A stretch of DNA of 64,000 nt from contig CM039120.1 in assembly GCA_022036555.1 (NCBI GenBank), positions 7,168,179-7,232,178 on the forward strand, given 5' to 3'. Source of the DNA: Microstegium vimineum (Eukaryota > Streptophyta > Magnoliopsida > Poales > Poaceae). Position numbers and translations under genes: made by a program. The notes below the pieces were generated by a model that was not told the origin of the DNA, did not search any database, and saw only the letters and a program-made list of their open reading frames with translations. Below are positions 11,756 through 23,834 of this stretch, one piece after another. How positions within the stretch are numbered: position 1 is the stretch's first letter; the number at the start of each line of letters is the position of its first letter.

Positions 11756-14102
11756 TGTCTTTTGGAGGCGACAAGCGAAGAGCAGAGAACTGAAACACTG
11801 CCGGGTGCAAAAGAATGTACTACTACTACACATAGACGCATGCATGCAAGGGCATGGTCTTTTGCCCTTGTTCCTTTTGTTCTTTTGGTGGAAGGAGTAC
11901 GTGCAAAAGTGAGAGCAGATGAGACGATGCTGCTGCGGCCACGGGCATGGCATGCGCGCGTGCCTTGGATAATGAGCGTCTTCTAGCTCCGTCTATGTGC
12001 AGTGCAGTGCAGTACGTGCAGCCAACTTCACTGATGGATGCTAGCTGCTGCCCATTGGTGCCTCGAGAGCGAAACTAGTGGCCAGTGGAAAGCGCGCGCG
12101 ACGGAAAGTGAGAGCACTAGCTATACCTAGCTAAGCTTGTAGTTTTACCATGGCTGCCTGGCTGGCTTTGCAAGCTTCTCTGATCTCGGAGCACTAGGCG
12201 AGGAGGCTCCAAATAAAAGAGGCTCGTGCGGTCAAGTAGTTTTTTTTTTCTTTTGGGCGCAAAGAAAGCATGCAGCTTTTAGCGCCCTAGGAGAGGTGTC
12301 GCGTTGCGAGAGCGTGCGCTGCCGACGATCATGCTCTGCTGGGAGTGTACTCCCCGGTCCCTTTAATTTGTCGACATGGAAAGCATCGCATGAAACCAGC
12401 CCAGGCATGCAATGCAACGTACTCCTAGGCAGCTATCAAGGTCGGTACATGTACTGTATGTATGATGTGTGTACCAGCTTGTAGCTGTCAACTAGCCAAT
12501 CCTGAGCATGCTTGACCGGGCCGATTGACCGTGGTGGTAGTAGGCGGTAAGATCTGTCGGTGGCGCAGGCCTAGCGAATCCATCTTTTCCCGGCCAGTCG
12601 CGGCCACTCATGGTTGCCATCCGTCGTCGGCCGCGGCGCCCCCACCCCCGGCCCAGTGCGCCAAAGCCGCCACGGGGTCGCGGCCCGGCCAGCATGCAGC
12701 AACACATGCGAGCACGCACCCGGGCTGGACCGCGAGCCGGCGCACCCACACCCACACCACACCTACACCTAGTAGTCACCTACTACTACTAGTAAAGTCC
12801 CAAAGGGGAAAGCCCCCGGCCAGGAAGGAAAGGAGCCGATCGAGAGAGAACGGCGACTGGAGAGAGAGAGAGAGAGAGCCCGGCCCGTCGCGCGTAGGAG
12901 TAGCCCGCCCCGTATATATCCGGGCACGTACGGTACGATCCGCCGTGCGGGTTTGTGATTGGGACGTATCGGCGAGGCTCGGAAAGGCGCGCGTGAAAGG
13001 GACAAAACGAGGCGAAGGCGTCGCCCCGGCCCTGCCTGGAGGTTTTCCGGACGGAGCCTGCAGGCGCGGGACGCGCGGGGAGAGTGGTAGTAGTGCAGAC
13101 AGGCGTCACATGCGGCCAGCAGCGCGGCCTTGCGACCCGGCTTTGCGTCGCGCCGCTTTGCCCGAGCCCGGCGTCGGGTTGCCGGTTGGTTGCTTGCTTG
13201 CCGCGCTTGCCTTTGCTCGTACCCACCCGGATCACCGGCCGGTGGCTGTTGTGTGGCCATCATTGCCGCGGATTCGTGGTCCGCCCTGCTTCCGCTAGCA
13301 GTACGTACTACTGTATGTAGTAGTCGGTGGTCGCCGCAGTGAAACTGGGAAGTGAAAGTAAGGCCACAGATTTTGATAGCATGTCCTCGTGTGAACTGCT
13401 CTGGTTGGACTAACCATTCGGCATCATGTCCAAAAAAAAAAAAGTGTAGATACCATCCGTGTGTATCCCCTCCTCCGTCTTTGCGTCATCGCGCTCGATG
13501 TAGAGCGAGCGACGCTCCCGCCGCACGCGGCCTACTTTTTTCACGTATATTTCACGTGTGATTCTTAAAATTTGCATCCCAGTTCTTATACAAAGACAAA
13601 AAAAAAAAGAAATTCGCCGCCAACGATCAGAGCTCTTGTCTCACCAAAAAAAATGGAGAGGAGATACTCCGATCCATAAACATCACGCTGCCTAGTGGCT
13701 ACGCGCCATGCAGCCCTCCCCGGCCCACCTAACTTTTTTTCTTATTCTTTTTTATTTTTATTTAGTTTTTGTTTCATGTAGTTTTTAATATTATTTTCGT
13801 TTTCATTTTTATTCCTCTTTGATTTTTTATTTATTTTTTGTACAGTTGTATAGAATAACTAATAGACATAAGTTGTGTTTGATAACTTTTTTGTGAATAT
13901 AAGATGTGTTTGATAACTCTTTGTGTGTTCAAGTTTTAGTATAAATTATAAGTTAATATGTTCACTTATGTTTAATAACTTTTCTACACATTTGAGCGTA
14001 ACAGTGTAGATGAATAGCCCCATAAGCAATGAAATTACAACCCCTTTTTTTCTATTGGACTATATAACATTGTAGCCTTATGTGTGTAACAGGTCAAAAA
14101 GA
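11756..14102. other. Intergenic GC-rich island, no gene supported
   Basis: The 12480-13330 section is GC-rich with a (GA)n tract at about 12860-12878 and is open in several frames on both strands at once. The implied proteins have unnatural composition and no recognisable domain, so I do not call a gene. A run of A at 13430-13442 and AT-rich sequence from 13735 follow. The island could be a promoter, a CpG island or a noncoding transcript. Confidence 0.3.
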
Positions 14103-14345
14103 TACTCCCTATGTCCCTAATTAGATGTCATTGTGGGATGCGTGCTCAAAAAACTCTTTGAACTTTAATCGAATTTATAAAAAATATTAACAATATGTCC
14201 ATGTTCAAATAGTTTTAATATAAAAATACACTCATTGGATGAATACTAAGTATGTATCATAAATATTGTTATTAGTTTATACATTTAGTCAAAATGAAAA
14301 ATGTTTGACTTTTTGGAAGCAAGAACGATAGATAAAAAGGAAGTA
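14103..14345. mobile_element. Stowaway-like MITE
   Basis: Left end TACTCCCTATGTCCCTAATTAG, right end GATAGATAAAAAGGAAGTA; about 243 bp, AT-rich, with the TTGACTTTTTGGAAG motif before the right end that is common in this family. Noncoding. Confidence 0.5.
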
Positions 14346-17105
14346 CATATTTTTACTCTTTCATTGTATTGCACAGAAATAACTACTTTCATGTGGGATA
14401 TAGCAGGTTCGAGGTTGTCGCCAAAGTCAACGAAAACAAACCAGCGCCAAACTTTTGGCGAATTTTGTTGTGCTGATGATGAAGCACTTATCAGAGCTAC
14501 CTAAGCTATGTTTGGCATGCTGTATAGCCTTAACCTTAACTGGCATCAATTACTATCGGTATTGTGGACTGGTTTGGGGCCTAATATTTTTTCCTTTTTT
14601 TAGCAAAGTCTAATCCTAAGCCTAGGTAAATGCCCGTGCGTTGCAACCGGAAAACATAATACCACAATAGCTGTGTGTGTTATACTGTTATATAGAAACC
14701 ATAATGCAATTGTGATGTTTAGGACATCAGTATAAATAAACAATTTTGATATTTAACCCTCAATTCATAAGTCTCTACATTTGACATCTAATTCACAGGC
14801 CTTTCGATACTTGATAGTGAGCACATAAATTCTTCCAGACTAAGGAATTCTCTAACAAATACATGACATGTGAACTTACCAAAGTACTGTGCAAATTTCT
14901 AGGAGATTCAGAGATGAAAATAACACTATGCATTCAGATATAATAGTCAAGAGCTACTAGAACTGAAGCCTCCGATTTAAGATTATGCATTTTTTTTTTC
15001 TTTAGATGCAAGGCTCCTCTTGTCCTTCATTTTTTGGGGTCTTCAAAAAACTGCAAAACTAAATTTGTTGGACAGGAAACAGTGAGCGAAGACATAAAAC
15101 ACTAAACTTGCAAAGAACAATCTAGACATCACCTAAACTTGCTGCAAAGTGGACCGAACTCGGTTGCTACTTCACAATCTATCTGTTATACTTGACGAAT
15201 ACAAATTCTAAAAGACTGAACATGTGATATATGAGTGTGATGATAAATAAAGTTCCCTCGTCATGACCTGACATTATCAAAAATAAATTGATCTATATCA
15301 GTTTCAGGGGTTAGCAAATTGTTATCAAATATATGACAAGTGAATTTAGTTTCAGTCTTGAGAATATAGGTTACCAAAGCAATCTCATAAATGAGAATTT
15401 CCATATGTAGCATGAATGAGATTGCCAATACCGAATAACCAACAAGCAGTCAATACTTTAACAACTTATGAACATATGAGGACTGAAACTGAATGTGAGG
15501 GCACATCAATGGATAATGTGGGTGACTTATCAGGTGGCTCAGAGACAAGCAACAGACTAACTACACTTGGTCAATACATGCAGCATTTTCAGGTTCCATC
15601 TTTAACTGCAGATTAAGATTCCTACTACTGCTAGTATCTTGGAGAATAAAAGAGAGACTGAAACCGCAAGCAGAAACTTGAATACCAAGAGCTACCTGAG
15701 TTGGTGAGCTGTATCATTTGAAAAAATGAGGTCAATAGTGTTTGACAATCAATATCCAACACGAACTGAATGTGGGAAAGCTAACTGAAAGACATGGCCA
15801 AATTCCAGTAATTTTCAGCTATGTTTTACAACAAAAAAGTCTGGATCTCGAGGGGCTCAAGTCATATTGGAGGGAGCATGCAGATCCTCCACGTGAGAAA
15901 GACGAAAGGCTCGACACGGCCAAGTAGCCACAATAATGGTGCATTAATAATCAGAGAGGGGCAAAGGCTCATGTGCCTACATAAGAACTCAGTAGTAAGC
16001 GCTCCAACTTTACTATTTGTTTCTCCTTTTTTTAAAAAAAGAAGCTCCCATTTACAATACTGTTTTGTTGCTTGACCTTGTTGCACTGAACCTAGAGATT
16101 AGAAAAGCGAGGAAACATTGATGTATACAGACTGGATTAGAAAGAATAATGTCACATCATTCTGACTTTGACTAATAAAGTTTCAAGGACATGGTGGGAA
16201 TGAAACTAACAAAGAGGGCATAATGCCAGATGTGCAAGATAATGGATTTAAGAGATTTTTCACCAAGATAGATAGATTTTCCCTTACTAATTAGCAGTAA
16301 AACATCAAATTCCCACATCCAGATGTGTACAATTAAAGTATTATTAAAGGAGTGATCAATGATCTATCCCCATTAAAACAAGGGTACACATACCATGAAA
16401 TAATGTATTGAAAAACAGAGTGTAAACATGATGGCTGAAATAAAAGCATAGTATTTAGAAATTAAAGTGAAACCCAATGATCATACCTTGATTTGAAGTC
16501 CCAAAGCTTTCTTGCTGAGCAGCCACAGTTCACTATTAATGTTTCAAATTCCTGGCACCTGTATATTAACTCCCATGACACTGCTATCTGTCTTACCTCC
16601 AACGCCAAGCAGAACAAATAGCTCAAACAAAATCACTGTAAAAACAAACTCGGGCGAAGCAAGAGCACCTGGACTTGTAGATGCCGAGGAGGCCAACGGA
16701 GGAGCAGGACCAGAGCCGAATGGTGCCGATCACCAGCGTAGCTACAATGATCCACAACCAAATCAAACTGTGATGCCGGCATAGTAACTTCTCGCTCCCG
16801 AGGCCTATGCAAACGTCATCACACTTAAGATATCTCCAAAACAAACAAGTGCTAAGATAAATCAGCAATCGCATTCAGCATGACTTCAGCGCCAAAGCAA
16901 GTTCAGTAAAACTAATTTTATTCAACTTTATTTAGTTTCACCTATGTTGTTTTAACCCACCTGAGTATAAATACTTCATGGAATTCAAGTTGGATAAACC
17001 GGGATCTATAGTTGATGATACCACTATCCATAAACAGGCAAACCGACAGAGCACACACCGTCCATGTTTCAACACTCCACTGGTAATTAAATTCTGAGTG
17101 TATAC
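14346..17105. other. AT-rich repeat-derived region
   Basis: No intact gene. At 14625-14650 it contains TAAATGCCCGTGCGTTGCAACCGG, a motif I recognise as widely dispersed in grass repeats but cannot assign to a family. Short open frames at 15416-15616 (+) and 16512-16784 (+) are not recognised and show no clear splice-joined continuation. The region may be the body of a larger element that also carries the proteasome fragment just to its right. Confidence 0.3.
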
Positions 17106-17256
17106 CTCAAGGAGTGCTCTGTTGGCGAGCTTGATGGTCTCCTTGCCGGACGTCTCCTTATAATTCTTCTCGAGAAACTCGCACGGAGTTGGAGTTGTGA
17201 CCGGTGGTATTGGCCTTCGAAGCGGAGAAGGCCCCCGAGGGTCAGTCTGGTACAGC
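17106..17256 (-). pseudogene. Fragment of a proteasome subunit alpha type-7 (PAD1) gene
   Basis: Read on the minus strand this gives LYQTDP, then FSASKANTTGHNSNSVR, then FLEKNYKETSGKETIKLA and NRALLE, which I recognise as one internal stretch of the 20S proteasome alpha-7 subunit. The pieces lie in different frames: about one base is missing after DP and two bases (AG) are missing before FLEK, so it cannot encode the subunit. The stretch ends at GAG followed by GTATAC, an apparent intact exon donor. That suggests a copied genomic piece rather than a retro-copied mRNA. No neighbouring exons of the subunit were found. Confidence 0.72.
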
Positions 17257-17344
17257 AGTATAGTTGTATCACAAAATCAATCTTAAACAATAAAAAATTA
17301 AAGTGTCACTAAATTTTAGCCACTAAACTTTAGGGGGCACTTAA

Positions 17345-17423
17345 GGGGTTGTTTGGCACTTTAGGGACTAAAATCACCTAAATTTAGTGGCTAAACTTTA
17401 GGGGTATGTAACCAAACAACCCC
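17345..17423. mobile_element. 79-bp inverted-repeat element
   Basis: Perfect 12-bp terminal inverted repeats, GGGGTTGTTTGG at 17345-17356 and CCAAACAACCCC at 17412-17423. Inside, TTTAGTGGCTAAACTTTAGG echoes an inverted TTTAGCCACTAAACTTTAGG just outside the left end (about 17305-17335). It is a very small MITE or the remains of a larger foldback element. Confidence 0.5.
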
Positions 17424-18240
17424 TCACTATCCAAGTTATAGAATTACTGGACAATTTAGTTTGAAGATAAGCCTTTTTTAAAAAATAGTTTGAAGATCTA
17501 CTGCTTTTGTAAGCTTTGCGGTTGTCATTTGGCAATGAGCTCGTGTTCTCTTTTATGCTACAACTAATCCTTTTATAGGTTTATGTTACAACCATCCATG
17601 CTGACCTTACTTAACAGTTATGTATTCGTTGTGAATTTTTAATTTGCGATGTTTGCATTTCCTACAAATTTGCATTGGCAATGCACTGGTGATATGTTTT
17701 TCTGACTGCAGGACTTCAGCTCCCACTGAACTGTGTGTGCTCTGCTTTCCAACTATAAATGAACAAACATATTTTGCAACTACGAATGATTTAGACCTTT
17801 CGTGCTTTTAGTCTGGAATTACTGAAAATACATTTGTCACTTTATCGTATTGACTTGGGAATCACATTAGTAATTGAAATAAATCAACTGCTCCAACCTA
17901 GATCCAGTTTCATCGGGGAAACCTGCTCTTTTGAAGCAAAGCAGACCTGGGGTGAGAGAGGAGTGGTCTCATCGTGGGGACTCACCTGCTGCAGGCATGC
18001 AGTGGCCGCCGCAGTCCTCGCCGGCTTCGTAGGTAGGCAAGTTTGGGGACCTACGGTGGAAGGGATGTGGATGGCTAGGAAGGCCGTGGTGGTCGACGAG
18101 CAGCGGCGGGCGCCAGGAGCGAGATTCCGAGCGGCGACGGCCGAGTTGCGTGGCCGCGGAGGGTGGACACCAAGTTTTCAGAAAAATTTGGACACCAAGT
18201 TTGTATTTTTCTGAAAACGTATGCATTTTCTATGAATTTT
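17424..18240. other. Intergenic, no gene seen
   Basis: AT-rich up to about 17900, then GC-richer. A short direct repeat of TTTGGACACCAAGTTT-like sequence lies at about 18165-18200. No codon-like frame could be supported. Confidence 0.3.
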
Positions 18241-20594
18241 TAAAGCTCCAAAACTTGATTTTTGAAGGAAAAAGGGGAAAAAGGGAACTTGGGCCGGGTG
18301 GTTGTCCTTCTGGCCTGGTGGCAAGTTCGCGAGCTGCTGTGGGGCTTTGGTCTGCGCTGGCGGGGCCACGTCGGCGCTAAGGCCCGTGGGCACAGGCCCA
18401 CTCCTTCTGCTCTCCCCCTCTTCTCCTTTGTGTCGGCCACGCGCAAAAGGCCCATGGCCTGGTTCCTGGTACTAGGCTGGGCAATGGCCGGTCCATGGCG
18501 ATCCGGTGCACCAACCCCACCCTTGCCGCCCTCTCTTTTCCTCGTGTCGGTCCACAGTGGACCGCGCCACGTGCATGCTCAGCGCCCGGCCAGTTCTGCT
18601 CCTCCTCCCCTCCTCTGCTCGCCTCTGCTGCTCAGCGCAACTCGGAACGAGCTCGGGCACACGCACGTGCACATGGACACGGGGGCGCTCGGCTCCGCCT
18701 CCTCCTCATCTAAGCTCAATGACGGTCAGGCTTGCGCGCGGCGGCGGCGGGGCTCTGCGGCTGTGGCGGCGGTGCGCACCCGGCGGGACAACGGCGTTGC
18801 GGCGGGGAGCGCGGCTAGAGGCTCGGGGTCCTCCGAGCTGGGCAGTGGCGGCTAGGCGTGGCCACGTCATTGCAGGACACGCGCGACGCGACGGTGCGCA
18901 CCACGGTCCACCACGTTGGTGCGGTGCGGGAGCTCAGCCTCCGGTGGCCAAGGCGGCGGAAGCTCTCACGAGCTTTTCCAGATACGTGGATGTGCGTGCG
19001 TGGCTTCGAGTGAGCTCGACGGCCATTCCTCGGCTAGCGAGGTGGCCGGAGCATGGCGGAACGTGGGCGGCACAGCGGTGCCCGTGCGCGCGTGCTGGGG
19101 TGGTGCGCGCCTTGGTTCGCCGCGCAGCTTGGGTCGCGCGGCGGCTTGCATCGGTCGGGGAGGTCGGGGCCCTAGCGGCTTCAACGTGGTGACTGGAGCG
19201 TGCCGGAACGGCTGCGACAACGTGGCGCTTGCGGAGCTCGGTCGCGCCGGCGAGGCGGACGCGGCGGGCTTGGCTCAAGGCCTTCCGGCGGCTACGGGTT
19301 TGTGTTTGGGGGCGCCCTGGGGCCGGCGGAGGTCATAGAGGAGATGGTAGAAGCTCTAGGTGACAGGTGTGGTCGGAACGTGACCTTGCCAGAACGAGTT
19401 CCGGCCATGGCGAGTGCGACGGCCTTGGTCAGGGAGCGAGGCGGTGTTCTCACCGTTGGTGGCCGCGAGGACAGGCTGGTGGTGCAGTGGCGAGGCGTGG
19501 CCGTGGCGAGGTGGTGCAGTGTCGTGCCGTGCAGAGCCGCAACGTCGGTGTAGTCGACGGCGCGGTCCTCTCCGGCGAGCACGGACGGCGTCACGGCGTG
19601 GCGGCTCCCCTGCAGAGTCTTGCTCCCGCTGCTCCTTCTTCCCCCTCCCCTCTGCGATGCGGTGTGGGCGTGTCCACTGAATGGCAGTGGCGGCTGGTGG
19701 TTAGGGAGAGGCGCGGCGCATCGGGCTCGACCCTCTTATAGCCAGCTCGGCCATGGTGCCAATGGACGGCTGGGAAGCTTGGTTTTTTAAATGGAGGGTG
19801 GATGGGGGCTCTAAGGTTAGGGTTTGGGGGAGCGGGGGTGTTGCGCGGCGCGTCCCAGTGTGCGGCGCCGGTCAGAGGGGCACTGCCGGCCTGCCGCGGC
19901 GGCAGGGCTGACGGTGAGCGTCACGCTCTGGCGCGTCGCTTGGCATCGAGCGGGGCGTGGTGCTGGGGAGGGGTAGAGGCGGCAGACGCGTGCCTGGCAT
20001 CTGAGGCCGTCCGCCTGCGCGCGGGGCTTGGCCGGGAGCGAGGTGGAATCGGCAAGGGCAGCGGCTCCTTTCCCCTGTCTCCTTCTGTGCTCGGCCGAGA
20101 AGGGAAAAGGGAGGACAGAGGAGGGGGATGACAAGTGGGGCCGCAGGCCCACTCGTCAGCGGCGCTGTGAGGGGGGAAACGGCGCTGGACTGCGCTGTTG
20201 CTGCTGCGGGCTAGGGAAGGGGCAGGCTGGGCCTGGCGCCGAGCTGGGCCACGGGTTGAGGGGTGCGGCTGGGCCTTAGTGCTGGGCTGGCGCTGTGCCG
20301 AGTGCTAGGCCTGCTAGGCCTTTTGGCCTGAGCCTCTTCCCTCTTTCCCTTTTTCCTTCTCTCTTTTATTTCCAAAACTTAATAAGTTCATTTATTTGTT
20401 TAGCAAACAAAAGATCAAAAAGAGGCAAATCAGGCTTAAGCTAATTAGCATGATATGCAAACTATAGCTAGAACTAATGAGTTCCACTTGTGCAACTAGG
20501 TAGGGTTTCTTATCATGCAAACACCATCATGGTTAACTAGGGAAAAAGTTTTAAAAAGTTGTGATTTTTGTGTGTTTGAAAACCCGGGTTGTTA
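18241..20594 (+). mobile_element. GC-rich LTR-like or transposon-derived sequence
   Basis: About 2.3 kb, extremely GC-rich from 18300 to 20330, then abruptly T-rich and A-rich, ending TTGAAAACCCGGGTTGTTACA at about 20594. That final motif resembles the 3' terminus of grass Ty3-type LTRs, whose mirror start would be TGTAACAACCCG. The start was not found. Open frames here run on both strands together and have no domain, so they are not called as genes. It could be a truncated or solo LTR; this is inference from the 3' end and composition. Confidence 0.35.
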
Positions 20595-21374
20595 CATACA
20601 TGCATACCAACCTTATCTTTGTGAGCAGGATAATTTAGACGGTTTTGACAGTTGAGTGGGCACGAATTATGTTTTTAAGTTGAAGGAGGAAATGAGACCA
20701 TGATAATAGTATTAAGAAGGTAATAAAGGAGAAACTTTCCCTTTGTTTTGAATTAAAACCCGGCAAACATTTTATTAATCCTTTGTATAAAAGCTTGTTC
20801 CATTGGATTGCATGATATGTTCTAGTCGTATATCATAGACATTGTTCAGGTTTGTTTAAGTCGATCAAAGGTGGGAGTGTGTTTAGGAATTGAGAAGCAT
20901 GATTTGTATTTTGTATAGGAATAATAATGAAAAAAGACTACTAGGCATGTCCTTGTAAAAAAACATGTCCAGATGTTGCAAGACACGAAGAAACTAACGT
21001 GATATCCACAGTTTAATCTGGCCCATGATCATCATCAAAGCCATCGCCGCCAATAATATATCACGGTCTTCTCTGAAATCTGAACAAAACGATTTAACTG
21101 ATCTCTGGCTCACAATGGCAACCAAATCAAAATATGTCATGCAAATCCGGACACGTACAACACGATGCGAATCCGCGATCGTGTCGTACGTACTTGCACC
21201 CGTTGTTCATTAAAGAAGTCAGGAATAAACATGAGACGGTGCAAAATACTATACTAGTACGGCAACACACGCACAGAGGGGGAACAGAATCGCTCTGTTG
21301 AATCAATTCTGGCGGAGCACGTGTCCACCATTAATCACCTTGAGATGAGTAAAAGGAGAAGTGGGAGGTCGTCG
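20595..21374. other. Intergenic, no gene seen
   Basis: AT-rich spacer between the GC-rich repeat and the 3' end of the GRAM-domain gene. Its last 100-200 bases probably hold that gene's 3' UTR on the minus strand. Confidence 0.35.
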
Positions 21375-22318
21375 TCACGCCTGCAGGTTGCGGAAGCCGC
21401 TCAGCGCTTCGTGCAGGTGCGCCACCGCGCTGTCGTAGTTGACGAAGCCCATGAACCAGAACTCGTGGCTGTCCACCGACACCAGCTGGATGAACTTCTC
21501 CGCGGGCTTCAGCTTGTTGGCCGACGGGCTCGCCGCCCTCAGCCGGTGAAGAGGAATCGCCACCTGCGGCGTCCATGCATCATCAAGATTAAGTCGCAGA
21601 ACACGAGAGGAGAGCGATCATTCATTCTCCGACGAACTGTACTGTACCTTGTAGTGGGTCCACTCCGTCCTGTCGCCGCCGGAACCGGAAGCCTCGTAGG
21701 ACAGGGGGCTGTCGCTGCAGAAGGCAACCCTGGCCGTGGACAGGTAGAGGACGCCCATGACCGGGCCGGCAGCCGTGGAGAGGTAACACGCGTAGGACTT
21801 GCGGAGCTGCTCGTCCGGCGGCGCGCTGAAGGCCTGCCGGAATATCTTGTCGTGGCCGCCTTCCGCCAGCACCTTTGTCCCTTGCGCGATCCTCCCCACC
21901 GCCGCCTCCGCGATGCTAGGCGCCGTCCTCACTGGCGGCCAGATCACAAGGTTATTTAGTGTGAGAAGAAGATGAACTGAAGAATCTGTAATCACCCACA
22001 GTGCTGCCATGTGTTGCGCGACAGATCCTCGGCCTTCCTTGTCGCCTCCCCGACCTTCCTCCCCCACCGTGACAGCGCATTCTTCACCGTCTCCTTGGTG
22101 CCTGCGCGCGGAGCAACCGATCGAGAGGAAAAACACCGTCAGAAACAAGCAGCACCGGGCAGCAGGAGATGTGGGTCAGGTGACATGTGGCACAAGGAAC
22201 AGCACGGACTATTGGACGACGGCTGCACAGGCGAAGGCATCGAGTAAGGGTAAGGGCCGGCCTCCGTGGCCGTGGCCGTGGCCGCCGCCGGCGACCAGCT
22301 TCTCGCGTCCCGTTGCAT
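21375..22318 (-). CDS. GRAM-domain, GEM-like / ABA-responsive protein
   Basis: Exons on the minus strand: 22156-22318, 22000-22101, 21648-21931 and 21375-21563. They join in frame with GT-AG introns to give 245 aa. The protein begins with a short Ala/Thr/Pro-rich segment, then [20 protein letters not shown] and SRNTWQH, then the GRAM domain (from about residue 90: [50 protein letters not shown]) ending with [18 protein letters not shown]. The layout matches GEM-like/FIP1 proteins, cytosolic or membrane-associated factors named for GL2-expression modulation and ABA response; GRAM domains bind lipids or proteins. Length (usually 220-300 aa) and exon layout are normal. The first donor was chosen because GGC across the junction keeps the frame. 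A CT-repeat lies just upstream of the ATG. Which paralog it is cannot be told. Confidence 0.9.
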
Positions 22319-23440
22319 CGGTACGTAGTTGATTGGAATGTTCCCCTCCCCTGTTCTCTCTCTCTCTCTCTCTTGTCTGCCCACGCTTCTCTTCCTCGCG
22401 CGTATCGAAATGGGCTGGGTGGTTGCTTGGCTCGACTGATATGGCAACAACGCAGCTAGCTAGCAGTCGGGCGGTCCAATTGGTCAGGATTAATTGCAGG
22501 ATACTCCACTCCACTATTTGCCGATCGCGACGGCGACGAGGCACCTACCTACCTTCCAGTCTCGGCACTGCACCGTTCGTTTCTTGTCGGAGCGGCCGGA
22601 GCGGGGCGGGGGAGACGGGACGACGAAGCCGTCCCGACCGAAGCGGACGATGCCACGTGACGGGCGCGCAGCTGCAGCGGCCCCGGCCGGAACGGCACGG
22701 CACGGCACGGCTCCTTACATAAAAAAAAAGGGCCGGCGCCGGTCGAGATGGATGCAACGTCGCGGAGAGCGGACAGCGCCACCGATCCCTTGTCCGCGTC
22801 ACGCTAACGCGACTTTGGCCAGCTTCAAGGAAGCCACGTACGATTTGGTGTCATGCGGGCTGGTGTTGTTTGCTACGGATTATACATATACAGATTACAG
22901 ACACGCAAGAAAAGATTATAGGTTTTCGTACATAGGCGATGTTATATTATTTGGTTTCTCAAGTTAACTAACTGGTACGAGCTGCCTGGACGGAAGATAG
23001 AATTATTTTCTTTATAGAACGGAAGACAGAATTGTTTCTTTTTTATCATAACGGAAGACAGAGTTAGGGGAAGGCTAAGCAAGAACCGAAGCTTCAGAGT
23101 TTGGAGTAAGGCAGTTACAACTTTACTGCCCAAATATTCATCGTTGAGTACAATAACATCTGATGAGTTCAGTTACAGCACCGTTTACTGGGCCACACAA
23201 CGCACCCATTTACGGCCCAACATCTATCTTCCGGCCCAAACTATATTCTCAACACCAAAACTGCATTTATTATTTAGTTCTGATCAGCTACTACTGCCGT
23301 GTCTAGACATTCTCATCCCCTTCACATCCAGCTTGCTTCAAGCTGGTGCTGATGAAAAGAACCAGCGGAAATCTGCTTCATCTTCCCTTGATGTTACAGC
23401 ATGAGCACCATCATGCCGTTGAAGTAGTATTGCTTTATTG
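22319..23440 (-). promoter_or_regulatory. Upstream region of the GRAM-domain gene
   Basis: The 5' leader probably includes the (CT)n tract at about 22354-22374 (GA on the coding strand). The next 400 bases are GC-rich with a GGCACG repeat near 22690, then AT-rich. No TATA box is certain and no other gene is seen. Confidence 0.3.
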
Positions 23441-23446
23441 CCACAT

Positions 23447-23568
23447 GTTTGTTTGGTTTATTAGGCGGCTTATCAGTCACCGAAACAATGTCTTTCTCTC
23501 ACAACAAAACCGTCAAAAAACGACATCAAACAGCTTATCAGCCACCAAAACAATCGTGCAAACAGGGC
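23447..23568. mobile_element. MITE, GCTTATCAGCC family
   Basis: Contains CGGCTTATCAGTCACCGAAACA and a second AGCTTATCAGCCACCAAAACA, ending GCAAACAGGGC. It resembles, in inverted orientation, the element at 40735-40845. Probably hAT-type MITE debris. Confidence 0.45.
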
Positions 23569-23710
23569 GCAACCCTGTTGATAGTCATAGTGTCACGCCT
23601 CCCCTTGAGACCAATTTGGATTCGAGAATCTGAGCTCGTAGCACCACAACAGCATAACCAGTAGTGATAGAAGAGAGATCAGTGCTGACCTGGACCAATG
23701 GTGGTAATAA

Positions 23711-23834
23711 CTTGTTTGGATGCGCATATATCTACCTCAACCCACATGGATTATAGTGGATTGGAGTGAAAATTAGTTGAAAAAACACTCCAACATATGA
23801 TTTGAGAGAGACACATGCGCATTCAAATAAGGTC
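23711..23834. mobile_element. MITE with CTTGTTTGGATGCGCAT ends
   Basis: Left end CTTGTTTGGATGCGCAT, right end ATGCGCATTCAAATAAGGTC, an imperfect inverted repeat around a 124-bp AT-rich body. Noncoding. Family not assigned. Confidence 0.45.

Noticed and set aside
12525..13298. 257-aa open frame in the GC-rich island
   Set aside because: Simultaneously open on the other strand, repetitive Arg/Pro/Ser composition, no domain and no splice partner.
18262..19338. Series of overlapping 100-230 aa frames
   Set aside because: All three forward frames and the reverse are open because of base composition; they lie in a repeat-like block and show no family resemblance.
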